A stretch of DNA of 64,000 nucleotides from Microbacterium amylolyticum (GTDB taxonomy: Bacteria > Actinomycetota > Actinomycetes > Actinomycetales > Microbacteriaceae): assembly GCF_011046975.1 (NCBI RefSeq), contig NZ_CP049253.1, forward strand, positions 1,860,001-1,924,000, read 5' to 3'. The translations under genes and the position numbers were made by a program. The notes under the pieces are model-generated. The model searched no databases. It was not told the DNA's origin and was given only the letters and a program-made list of their open reading frames with translations. This document shows, piece by piece, positions 28,501 through 35,980 of this stretch; within the stretch, counting starts at the first letter, position 1, and every line of letters begins with the position of its first letter.

Positions 28501-30601
28501 GTACGCGAGCGAGATGTTCGCGAACGAGATCGTTCTGCTCAGCTACTACATCGCCGCGGTCAACATCGAGAGCGTGTACCGCGAACTGTGCGCGGAGAAC
28601 GGCATCGAGCCCGTTGAGGGAGGCTTCGCAGGGATCAGCCTGACTGACACTTTTGCAATGGATGAGCGGGATAGTCAGCTGGCCGGTGGTGTGTTCCCGG
28701 TGAACACGGCGCGGCTTGAGAATCAGCGAGCATCGAAAGTCGATGTGATCGTGATGAATCCGCCGTATCGGTCTGGGCAGAGCAGCGCGAACGATGCGAG
28801 CCAGAACGCGAAGTACGCGGCCCTAGATGAGAGGGTCAAGCAGTCGTACGTCGAACTCTCATCGGCGACGAACAAGAACGGCCTGTACGACTCCTACTAT
28901 CGCGCGTTACGTTGGGCCACGGATCGGCTTGGCAATGAGGGCGTCATCGCCTTTGTTTCGAACTCGGGCTTCATTGATGGTGGGACGGCTGACGGGGTGC
29001 GGCTGAGCTGGGAGAACGAGTTCAGCGACGTGATCGTGTACAACCTTCGAGGGAATGCCCGCAGTATGGGGGAGAGGCGCAGGCGCGAGGCTGGCAACGT
29101 GTTCGGAGAAGGGAGCCAGGCGGGCATCGCCGTCACGGTGCTCGTCAAGGACTCCGCGCATCAGGGGGCCGCGCGTATCCACTACGCAGATGTCGGCGAC
29201 TACCTCACTCGTGAGGAGAAGCTTGACAAGCTCGTGCGTGAGGGATCAATCGAGGGAACCACACTCGAAACATTGACCCCTAACTCCGCGGGTGACTGGA
29301 TCAATCAGCGAGATGATCGTTTCGGGACATGGGCGCCGATCGGGGACAAAGAGACAAAGGGGGGCATGGACACTCCGGGAGTATTTCGCGACTATTCGCG
29401 TGGACTCGCGACATCGCGGGACGCCTGGGCATGGAACTTCAGCGATTGCGACCTGCGCCAGAACATATGCACGCACGTTGACCACCTCAATGACGAACGC
29501 GAGCGTGCGTGGAAACTCATCAGGAGTGGCGACGAGACTCCGATTGAGAAGCTGATCTCACGCGATGGGACAAAGGGTTCGTGGTCTCGCCCGAATCTTC
29601 GCGATCTTAAGAGGAACGAATCAACGTTCCTCGACGCACAAGGTTTCCGCCTGGCACAGTACCGGCCGTTCACGAAGCAGCATCTCTACTTTGATCGCGC
29701 GGCCAAATTGAACGAAATGGTGTACCGGATGCCGCGTTTTTGGCCGACGCCGAACCATCCGAACCTCGCAATTTCCTGGACTGCGGACGACCGGCGTCCG
29801 TCACCACCGTTGCTGGTCGCTGTCATTACGGATCTCAACATTTTATCCGCAACGCAACTCTTTCCCCGCCACGTTTGGGCACCGACCTCTATGGAAGACG
29901 GCGCTCTTAACCTTGATGCTCTTGCTGAAAGTGACGGCGAGATTGTCGGGGACTATCGTCGCGTCGACAACATCACCGATGCGACGCTCACTCGATACCG
30001 CGAGGCATATAGCAATGAGCTACCTGCTGGTGACGCGGCCGCGAAGGACGACATCTTCTATGCCGTCTACGCTCTCCTCCACCATTCGACCTACCGCGAG
30101 ACGTACGCGGCGGACCTGCAGAAAATGCTCCCGCGGATCCCGATTGTCGAGGGCTTCCCTGAGTATGCGCGCATCGGCCGTGCGCTCGCGGATCTGCATG
30201 TCGACTACGAGTCGGTCGACCCATACCCCCTCGACGAGGTTCTGACGCTCGATGCACCGGAAGATCCGTTCGAGCTCTATCGCATCCAGAAGCTCGCGTG
30301 GGGGAGCCGCAAGGACCGCTCAACGATTCGCTACAACGCGCACCTGACGCTGAAGGGCATCCTGGAAGATGAGGCGCTCTACAAGGTCGGCGGGCGCAGC
30401 CCGCTCGAGTGGGTGCTCGATCGCTACCAGGTGAAGACCGACAAGAAGAGCGGCATCACGAACGACCCGAACGATTGGCTGCGCGAGCACGACAACCCGC
30501 GCTACGTCGTCGATCTCATTAAGAGCCTCGTCACCGTGAGCCTTGAGACTCAGCGGTTGATCGCGGAACTACCCGACTTCGTTGTTATCGAAGGGTACTA
30601 A
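25550..30601 (+). CDS. Type ISP single-polypeptide restriction-modification enzyme
   Basis: 1683 residues combining all functions. Residues 40-150: Mrr-like PD-(D/E)XK nuclease (DLGIDLVAEI followed by IQVKFY). Residues 190-700: SF2 translocase with Walker A ACGTGKTFTALK, DEAH (CDEAHRTTG), TATPR and motif VI QAVGRVMRR. Residues 850-1200: gamma-type N6-adenine methylase with FVGTGTFFTRL (motif I) and VIVMNPPYRSG (motif IV). The remainder is the target-recognition region. This is the LlaGI/LlaBIII layout, in which one protein modifies one strand and cleaves after translocation. Length is in the family range and no frame break is seen. A hairpin follows the stop, and an IS has inserted at that hairpin. 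Confidence 0.92.
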   Translation: MQETNQAPPRTSKLGPTFAPTVPDGHTPFDDLLAELRQLSDSERMKGNYLEQLAKHYLAIDPKWADQLGAVWLWKDWPERNGRPDLGIDLVAEIQGGGLLAIQVKFYDEAHKIQKSNLDSFFEAMGKEPFTEGLVIDTVRDWSANALEALKNRTKPVRRIGLDQLRHSDIDWATYELMEPQKAPQRHERKVPRAHQHRAISSVIEGFTRDPSEGGPLDRGKLIMACGTGKTFTALKLAERWTREHTGGVSTVLFMVPSLALLQQTLTEWSAERDPEMSFHAFAVGSDINIGRTKNGDLTSVMLEDLGAPATTDGAKLADLIESRGAVDEGMTVVFSTYQSIDAVAKAQRLGAPTFDLVICDEAHRTTGVTLADDDESHFVKVHDNDVISAEKRLYMTATPRIFAPEVKNTAREKDAELVSMDDERLYGPVLYRIGFHEAVQSQLLTDYKVVVLGVSEDQIVEGFQRQLAEDGHELQIGDVAKLVGCYNALAKREGTVEVGGFGEDHEPMRRAVAFAKDIRTSRRIANDFGLLADRHLSNPLNDDRTDNLTVQSRHVDGTMNATQRGELLDWLKDEPQADEFDRPVARVLTNARCLSEGVDVPSLDAVLFLNPRKSQVDVVQAVGRVMRRAQGKRLGYIVLPIAIPAGMDASEALNDNDRYKVVWQVLQALRAHDERLDTAINQATLTGTPPEQVTIVKLDLTSKKKDDGPGIGSAGGRDDDVEGSAGSGSSTDGAAGPSYTKPALFQTGEADDWKDAVYAKLVKKVGDRLYWDDWANDIGDIAKRFIALITAHVDAPGGDRASFEEFVKALRATVNPEVSEGEAIELLAQHLITKPVFEAMFPENSFTADNPVSVAMERVIATFHENQAFVREREPLEAFYATVTKRIRGLETVSAKQQMLVTLYDKFFTKAFPLLADKMGIVFTPVQVVDYILRSADAALHRHFGKRLSDEGVNILEPFVGTGTFFTRLMQTGLVKPEDLSRKYASEMFANEIVLLSYYIAAVNIESVYRELCAENGIEPVEGGFAGISLTDTFAMDERDSQLAGGVFPVNTARLENQRASKVDVIVMNPPYRSGQSSANDASQNAKYAALDERVKQSYVELSSATNKNGLYDSYYRALRWATDRLGNEGVIAFVSNSGFIDGGTADGVRLSWENEFSDVIVYNLRGNARSMGERRRREAGNVFGEGSQAGIAVTVLVKDSAHQGAARIHYADVGDYLTREEKLDKLVREGSIEGTTLETLTPNSAGDWINQRDDRFGTWAPIGDKETKGGMDTPGVFRDYSRGLATSRDAWAWNFSDCDLRQNICTHVDHLNDERERAWKLIRSGDETPIEKLISRDGTKGSWSRPNLRDLKRNESTFLDAQGFRLAQYRPFTKQHLYFDRAAKLNEMVYRMPRFWPTPNHPNLAISWTADDRRPSPPLLVAVITDLNILSATQLFPRHVWAPTSMEDGALNLDALAESDGEIVGDYRRVDNITDATLTRYREAYSNELPAGDAAAKDDIFYAVYALLHHSTYRETYAADLQKMLPRIPIVEGFPEYARIGRALADLHVDYESVDPYPLDEVLTLDAPEDPFELYRIQKLAWGSRKDRSTIRYNAHLTLKGILEDEALYKVGGRSPLEWVLDRYQVKTDKKSGITNDPNDWLREHDNPRYVVDLIKSLVTVSLETQRLIAELPDFVVIEGY

Positions 30602-30637
30602 TGCACGGGTTCAACCGCCCTCATCAGGTGGTTGAAC
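30584..30637. repeat. Left copy of 54-bp direct repeat flanking IS1634-like element
   Basis: Identical over 54 bp to 32264-32317. It begins in the last codons of the Type ISP gene and contains that gene's hairpin (30609-30637). Allowing for one ambiguous base at each IS boundary, the duplicated target is 52-54 bp. Confidence 0.9.
30609..30637 (+). terminator. Hairpin after Type ISP gene
   Basis: GTTCAACC and GGTTGAAC form an 8-bp stem that continues inward by three pairs, one a G-T wobble. No clear T-tract follows. Likely transcription end of the restriction gene. A second copy exists at 32289-32317 because of target duplication. Confidence 0.5.
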
Positions 30638-32264
30638 CCGACTTTTATCAGGTTAGTGCCCCGCGGAGACGCGGGTTTTGATCGCCTCAACAACTGCCGC
30701 GGCGTCCTCGTCGAGAGGGACCGCGGTCGCGACCTCCTGGTCGCCGATGGTCACGACGCCCTCGCGGTAGACGCGTAGCGTCCGGACGATCTTCCGGATG
30801 GACCAGCCCGTGGTCTCTTCGATCCAACGCGACACCGCGAGGGACGCGATCACGATCTGCAGGTGTGCGTCGATCGAGTCCCGCAATCGCGCGTAGATCG
30901 GCCGCGCCTTCAAGTCGCCCTTCGACATGCGGAAGCTCTTCTCGACCTGCAGGAGCCGGTGATACGAAGCGATGACGAACTCTGCTGGTTCATCGACGAG
31001 ATTCGTCACGTAGCCCTTGATGCCCGCCAATGCGCGTGCCTTGTCCTCGAGCTCACGGTTGACGGTCTTGTCGCCGCCGGTGAGCTTGACGAACCTGTTG
31101 CGCTTGACCGGTGTCTTCCCGGCGATGGCGTTCTCGGCCTTCGAGACCTGCTCCGCGATGCCTTTGAGCGTCCGGCGAGCGTTGTCGTGCTTGTAGCGGT
31201 AGTAGTAGACCTGATCACGTCGGCCATCCGTGGGGCCGGCGGGCCAGGGCTGTGTGAACACGTGTCCGTCGGGAATCGGCTCCCCGGGATGCTCGTTCCG
31301 CCAGCGCTCGATCACATACGGGACCTTCGGGGTCTTCGCGCCGAGGATGAAGTTCAACCCCGCCTGCTCGATGGCCTTCTGGTTCGCCTTGGACACCATG
31401 CCCGCGTCCGCGACGACCGTGATGTTTGACAGGCCGTGCGCCGTCATGAACGCCTCAAGCGTCGGCAGCATCGTCGCAGTCTCTGCTTTGTTGCCCTCGA
31501 ACGCCTCAACCCGCAACGGGAATCCCGCCGCATCAGTGAGCAGGCCAACAGTGATCTGCGGCTCCAGGCGCCGCTCCTTGCTGAACCCGGGCTCACGGAA
31601 CCCGTCACCCTCGTGAGCTTCGTAGTAGAGCGTGGTCACGTCGTAGAGCACCAGCGCCGCAGGACCGAGCTCCGCGTTCGAGGCGAGAACTCGCGCGAGA
31701 TCATCTCGGAACGTGTCGGTTGCAAACACCGGCAACCGCCGATTGATCGTCGGATACGACACCGATGAGACACCCGCCTCTTCGAGCACCCGCGGGGTAT
31801 CGAGCTTGCTGGTCGGCTCGATGATCCGCGCGAGCACGAGCTGCCGGAAGACGTCATCTGCCCCATCGACATCGCCAAACCGAAGCGCATCGAACGCGAG
31901 ATTCAGACACCTCCAGAGCGGACCCATCGTCAACCGCATCGGCAACGGTCCACCCCGGTCTGGATCTGGCTCCAGCCCGAGGTCCAGCTCGGGCTGGGAG
32001 CCTGCGAGTTTCTGCCTCCCCGCGGCCTTCAGCAGCGCGACGTCCTCGGGCGTATGCGCGGACCCGAGGTGCTCGACGATCCGCCGCGAGCCCTGCTTCT
32101 TCTCCACGATCTGCACCGCGGTCGCGCCAGAGGCGGTCTTCACGGTGCGCAGATACGGAGACACCCCTCAAGATTAGTGCCCCGAAACGGGCCCGCATCG
32201 CGAGAAAACCCCAGGTCAAGACACCCCGACATCACGAACCGTCCTCACGGTGATAAAAGTCGGG
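30637..32264 (-). mobile_element. IS1634-family insertion sequence (IS4 superfamily)
   Basis: 1628 bp with 14-bp perfect terminal inverted repeats, CCCGACTTTTATCA at the left and its complement at 32251-32264. One transposase gene on the minus strand fills it. It is bounded by a 52-54 bp direct repeat, far longer than the usual 4-12 bp. Long, variable duplications are a known property of IS1634 in Mycoplasma, so the observation supports the family call. The element looks intact and recent because the two flanking copies are identical. Confidence 0.9.
30653..32164 (-). CDS. IS1634-family transposase
   Basis: 503 residues. DDE residues: first Asp in LYDVTTLYYE, second in VVADAGMVSKAN, and the Glu in YHRLLQVEKSFRMSK, which gives the Y-R-E-K signature of IS4-type transposases. 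The N-terminal region (YLRTVKTASGATAVQIVEK) is typical of IS1634 members. The reading frame is uninterrupted, so the element may be mobile. Confidence 0.93.
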   Translation of the reverse strand: MSPYLRTVKTASGATAVQIVEKKQGSRRIVEHLGSAHTPEDVALLKAAGRQKLAGSQPELDLGLEPDPDRGGPLPMRLTMGPLWRCLNLAFDALRFGDVDGADDVFRQLVLARIIEPTSKLDTPRVLEEAGVSSVSYPTINRRLPVFATDTFRDDLARVLASNAELGPAALVLYDVTTLYYEAHEGDGFREPGFSKERRLEPQITVGLLTDAAGFPLRVEAFEGNKAETATMLPTLEAFMTAHGLSNITVVADAGMVSKANQKAIEQAGLNFILGAKTPKVPYVIERWRNEHPGEPIPDGHVFTQPWPAGPTDGRRDQVYYYRYKHDNARRTLKGIAEQVSKAENAIAGKTPVKRNRFVKLTGGDKTVNRELEDKARALAGIKGYVTNLVDEPAEFVIASYHRLLQVEKSFRMSKGDLKARPIYARLRDSIDAHLQIVIASLAVSRWIEETTGWSIRKIVRTLRVYREGVVTIGDQEVATAVPLDEDAAAVVEAIKTRVSAGH

Positions 32265-32317
32265 TTATCGAAGGGTACTAATGCACGGGTTCAACCGCCC
32301 TCATCAGGTGGTTGAAC
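32264..32317. repeat. Right copy of 54-bp direct repeat
   Basis: Identical to 30584-30637. It reproduces the last codons and the hairpin of the Type ISP gene, now separated from that gene by the IS. Confidence 0.9.
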
Positions 32318-32411
32318 TGTAGGTAACGCGCGGCTGGCGACAGAAGAGGAGCGAGCGCGGCGCCCCTCTGGCGAGGCGCGGTGGGAACCTAGAATTACGT
32401 CTCGCCGCCTC

Positions 32412-32645
32412 GCGCTTGATCGTGACGAAGTCGCGTGGGTGTGCGAGAGGTTTTGGGCTGTGCGTCTGCGAATGTTCGGTTCAGCTCTGACTGATCAGTT
32501 CGACTCCGAGTGAAGCGACGTTGACCTCTTGGTCGAGTTCGGTGAGGGCGTCGAGCCCACGTTCCGTGATTTCTTTGCGCCCAAGGAAGCGCTCGAGACG
32601 GTCATCGGCTGTCCGGTGGATCTCGTTCAGCCGCGCAACGCGCGA
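32412..32645 (+). pseudogene. Remnant of MNT-type nucleotidyltransferase (MntA-like antitoxin)
   Basis: One frame reads LDRDEVAWVCERFWAVRL, RMFGSALTDQFDSE, an in-frame TGA at 32511-32513, then SDVDLLVEFGEG, FFAPKEALETVIGCPVDLVQPR. This is the pattern of minimal nucleotidyltransferases (GS-x10-DxD and the VDLLVEF strand) that act as antitoxins for HEPN toxins. The normal C-terminus is lost before the next gene, no HEPN partner is seen, and the start codon is unclear. The gene is dead by the stop codon and the truncation. Confidence 0.7.
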
Positions 32646-32687
32646 CCCATGCACCAGCACCCTGGCACTGGTACCCGCACCACCCGA

Positions 32688-32693
32688 TACGCT
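32688..32693 (+). promoter_or_regulatory. -10 box, leaderless promoter of the MazG/helicase operon
   Basis: TACGCT, 7 nt before the GTG at 32701, with no Shine-Dalgarno sequence in between. Confidence 0.45.
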
Positions 32694-32700
32694 GACCCGC

Positions 32701-33021
32701 GTGACGATCGAACATGTCCAGCAGGAGCTTCGTGCCTTTGTCGCCGAGCGCGACTGGGCCCAGTTCCACAGTCCTGAGAACCTCGCGAAGTCGATCTCTA
32801 TCGAGGCCGCCGAACTGCTGGAGGAGTTTCAGTGGGGTGAGCCGGGGGATCCGCAGAACGTGCGCGACGAGCTCGCCGACGTCCTGACGTATTGCCTCCT
32901 CCTCGCCGAAAGGATCGGTGCGGACCCGATCGAGATCGTGCGATCGAAGCTAGCGAAGACGCGCGCGAAGTATCCGGCCGATACCGCGCGTGGGCGGAGC
33001 GCGAAGTATGACCAGCTTTAG
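32701..33021 (+). CDS. MazG-like nucleotide pyrophosphohydrolase
   Basis: 106 residues from GTG 32701. All-alpha NTP-PPase of the dCTPase/RS21-C6 type: EAAELLEEFQW supplies the ExxE pair and DELADVLTY the ExxD pair of the metal site. It would hydrolyse (d)NTPs to (d)NMPs. Its last 14 nt overlap the GIY-YIG/DUF2075 helicase gene, so the two proteins are made together. A frame extension further upstream is spurious because it overlays the nucleotidyltransferase remnant. Nucleotide depletion next to a helicase in a defence island suggests an anti-phage module; that is inference. Confidence 0.85.
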   Translation: MTIEHVQQELRAFVAERDWAQFHSPENLAKSISIEAAELLEEFQWGEPGDPQNVRDELADVLTYCLLLAERIGADPIEIVRSKLAKTRAKYPADTARGRSAKYDQL

Positions 33022-34738
33022 TATCGAGCGGCACCGGTTCACCGAAGCAGAAGTGGCGCGTCTCGCCGGATCTCGCGTCGAGTACAGCAACTGGCCGGTT
33101 GTCTACCTGCTCAACGACGAGCGCTCGATCTACGTGGGGGAGACGCTCAACGCCGCGAAGCGACTGCGGCGACATCGCGATCCGAAGTCGCGCAATCGGG
33201 ACATGAAGCACGTGCGCATCGTGCTCGGCGAAGAGTTCAACAAGTCGGCCTGCCTGGATTTGGAATCGCAACTGATCCGCTACTTCAGTGGCGACGGCCA
33301 GCGCACGGTGCAGAACCGCAACGACGGTGTCACCGATGCTGACTACTTCGATCGGCGCCGCTACCAGCAGAGCTTTGACGACATCTTCGACGCGCTACGA
33401 GCGGAGGGGCTGTTCGCGAAGACTCGGCACGAGATCGAGAACAGCGACCTTTTCAAGCTCTCGCCGTTCAAGGCGCTCACCGTGGAACAGCGCGCCGCAG
33501 TCGAGAACATCCTCGATGGTCTCTTTGACGACCTCGAATCTCAGCGATCGAGCATGTCTGTGATCCAGGGAGCCGCCGGAACCGGAAAAACGATCGTCGC
33601 CATCTACCTGATCAAGCTTCTGAGCGACATCGCCACGGCGGATGAGATCGATGCCTTCGAAAGTGAATCCGTGTTCTCCGACTACTTCCAGCGCGGGTAT
33701 CCGCAATTGGCAGAGGGGCTACGCATCGGGTTCGTGATCCCGCAGCAGTCCCTGCGGACGTCGGTGCGCGAGGTTTTCAAGCGCACACCCGGACTGTCGA
33801 AGCAGATGGTGCTGAGTCAGTTCGACGTGGGAAAGAGTGACCAGCAGTACGACCTGTTGATCGTCGACGAATCACACCGCCTCACCCGCCGCGCGAACCA
33901 GTCATCGGGTGGCCTGAACCGCGACTATCGGCTGATCAACGAGAAGCTCTTTGGGCGCGATGACGACGCGTACACCCAGCTCGACTGGATCCGCGCGAAA
34001 AGCACCCACCAGATCTTCCTCATGGACAGCGGGCAGAGCGTACGTCCCGCGGACATCTCGCTCGACACGCAGCGCGCACTGCGCAGCGAAGCGCGCGGCG
34101 CCGGACGATGGCACCACCTCATGACGCAGATGCGCGTGAAGGCCGGAACGGACTATGTGGGCTGGGTGCGGAACGCGCTCGCCGGGGGAACGTCAGGTCC
34201 CATCGACTTGGGCGAGTACGACTTCCGCTTCTTCGACTCCCCGGTCGAGATGCGTGAAGCGATCGCCGAGAGGGAGAGTGAAGCCGGTCTGTCACGCATG
34301 CTGGCCGGATACGGGTATGAGTGGCGTTCACGCGCCGATCCCGAGGCGTATGACCTCGAAATCGACGACTTCCGCATGCGCTGGAACTCGAAGACCACCG
34401 ATTGGATCAACTCGCCGCTTTCTGCGAACGAGGTTGGATCGATCCACACCGTCCAGGGCTACGACCTCAACTACGCGGGCGTCATCATCGGCCCCGAGCT
34501 GTTCTGGGATCCCGTTGAACAGCGCATCCGTGTCGACCGCGACCGCTACTTCGACAAGAAGGGCAAGGAGAACAACCCCAAGCTCGGGGTCGTCAACGGC
34601 GAGGCCGAGCTCACGGTGCTCATCGTGAACATCTACGTGGTGCTCATGACGCGCGGGATGCTTGGCACCTACGTGTACGTGCACGATGAGGGATTGCGGG
34701 AGCAGCTGCGCGGGGTGTTTGGGGCGGCGATTACGTAA
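33008..34738 (+). CDS. GIY-YIG nuclease-DUF2075 helicase fusion
   Basis: 576 residues. N-terminal GIY-YIG-like domain (about 25-105): VVYLLNDERSIYVGET, then RRHRDPKSRNRD and a Glu in CLDLESQLI. The helicase domain (about 165-560, DUF2075, related to Schlafen-type ATPases) has Walker A GAAGTGKTIVA, Walker B LLIVDESHR and the late motif GSIHTVQGYDLNYAGVIIG. Start ATG 33008, overlapping the MazG-like gene. The pairing points to a nucleic-acid-processing defence enzyme with nuclease and ATPase parts. Activity is not proven by sequence. Confidence 0.85.
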   Translation: MTSFSIERHRFTEAEVARLAGSRVEYSNWPVVYLLNDERSIYVGETLNAAKRLRRHRDPKSRNRDMKHVRIVLGEEFNKSACLDLESQLIRYFSGDGQRTVQNRNDGVTDADYFDRRRYQQSFDDIFDALRAEGLFAKTRHEIENSDLFKLSPFKALTVEQRAAVENILDGLFDDLESQRSSMSVIQGAAGTGKTIVAIYLIKLLSDIATADEIDAFESESVFSDYFQRGYPQLAEGLRIGFVIPQQSLRTSVREVFKRTPGLSKQMVLSQFDVGKSDQQYDLLIVDESHRLTRRANQSSGGLNRDYRLINEKLFGRDDDAYTQLDWIRAKSTHQIFLMDSGQSVRPADISLDTQRALRSEARGAGRWHHLMTQMRVKAGTDYVGWVRNALAGGTSGPIDLGEYDFRFFDSPVEMREAIAERESEAGLSRMLAGYGYEWRSRADPEAYDLEIDDFRMRWNSKTTDWINSPLSANEVGSIHTVQGYDLNYAGVIIGPELFWDPVEQRIRVDRDRYFDKKGKENNPKLGVVNGEAELTVLIVNIYVVLMTRGMLGTYVYVHDEGLREQLRGVFGAAIT

Positions 34739-34793
34739 AAGCCGGGGCGATCTCCCGAGTGCGCCCGTCGCCGGAAACAGAGACACTGGAGTC

Positions 34794-35838
34794 ATGACGC
34801 GTCTCGACGACCCCCCGCGAGCTTCTCGACATCGTCAATGACGATCTTTCCCCGCACAAGCGCTTCTACGACTATTGGCAGGCGAATCAATACGCTGACG
34901 ACGCATACCCCACGGCGATGTTGCTGGTGGGGATGGCGGAGCAGGCCACGCCCGCGCTGGTCCCGGTGATTGAGCGCGCCATCGTTCTGGTCACCCGGGC
35001 GATTCTCCGCTCCGACGATTCTTCCGGCTTGCAGGGTGACATCGTGAGCGAACTCCTTGACGCGCACGCTGAAGCGGTGCGCAGCGCGTATCCACCGTTG
35101 ACGCAACCGGAGCAGACGCGCCTGGTGAAGTGGCTCATCTCGTTTCGCTACGGCGGCACCCAAGACTTCTTTGATCCCGACATCGTTGCGTATGCGCCGG
35201 CACTTTCCGCGAAGAGCCTCGATCGTTATCGCCGTGCCATCGAGCAGATGGATCTCGGGCCTTACGGTCGCTACCCACTGGAGCGATTGGCCGTTCTCGC
35301 CCGCGATCGTGTGGGACCTCGAAGAAGCCGGTCTGCACGATGACGCCCTCGCCTATGCGAGCCGCGGGGTCGAGTTGGAGAGCCGCGGGTGGGACCAGGG
35401 GCTCATCACGTTTCTCGTCGACGATGCGATCGCATCGGGGGAACTGTCGCAGGCCGTCGGGATGCGAAGGGCTTCGTGCGGCACCTGCTTGATGAGGCGC
35501 GCGATGACGAAGCGTGGATGTTCGCAAACGACAACCTTTCGATCCAGGCGGGCCCCGGCACCTGGCTACGCCTGTGCGAACGGCGTTCGCTGACGCACCC
35601 GGCCGAGGCGCTCCCGATCTACCGCGACATCGTGACCGACACTCTCACCGAGGCTGACAAGCGCAACTATCGGAACGCCGCGACGATCCTCAAGACCATG
35701 CGCGTCATTGCGTACGCAACCGGCGATTCCGCCCGCGCGGAGTTCGACGCATTCCTCGCCGAGACGATTGACCGCAACCGTCGACGCCCAACGTGCCTCA
35801 CCGCATTCGAACGTGCCGGTCTGATGCGACGGAGGTAG
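34794..35838 (+). pseudogene. DUF6880-like protein gene, three frameshifts
   Basis: Three frames together give one continuous family-like protein of about 345 residues. ATG 34794 reads MTRLDDPP, then a shift at the six-C run 34811-34816 leads to ELLDIVNDDLSPHKRFYDYW and on to YPLERLAVLA; a shift near 35300-35320 leads to IVWDLEEAGLHDDALAYASRG; a shift near 35460 leads to AKGFVRHLLDEARDDEAW and to the end. The helical-repeat pattern resembles DUF6880 (often C-terminal to SWIM zinc fingers), recalled from memory. Codon character is intact between breaks, so decay is recent or some breaks are sequencing errors. Confidence 0.6.
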
Positions 35839-35934
35839 CCTCACCGATCGTCCTGCCGTGGGTCCCGCTCACTCTGCGCAGCGCATCGCCAAACCACAAT
35901 GAAGGTTTCGCCGGCGTCTCCGCGTAGACGCACA

Positions 35935-35969
35935 CCCGCCGCCACCCCCACTCCGGGGGCAGCGGCGGG
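35935..35969 (-). terminator. Terminator after xylanase gene
   Basis: CCCGCCGC (35935-35942) pairs with GCGGCGGG (35962-35969), with an additional inner CCCC/GGGG pairing. It lies just past the stop of the minus-strand xylanase gene. Confidence 0.55.
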
Positions 35970-35980
35970 CGCACGTGCAC

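Noticed and set aside
32318..32411. Upstream part or toxin partner of the MNT remnant
   Set aside because: No frame here resembles a HEPN protein; the stretch is GC-rich and non-coding as far as I can see.
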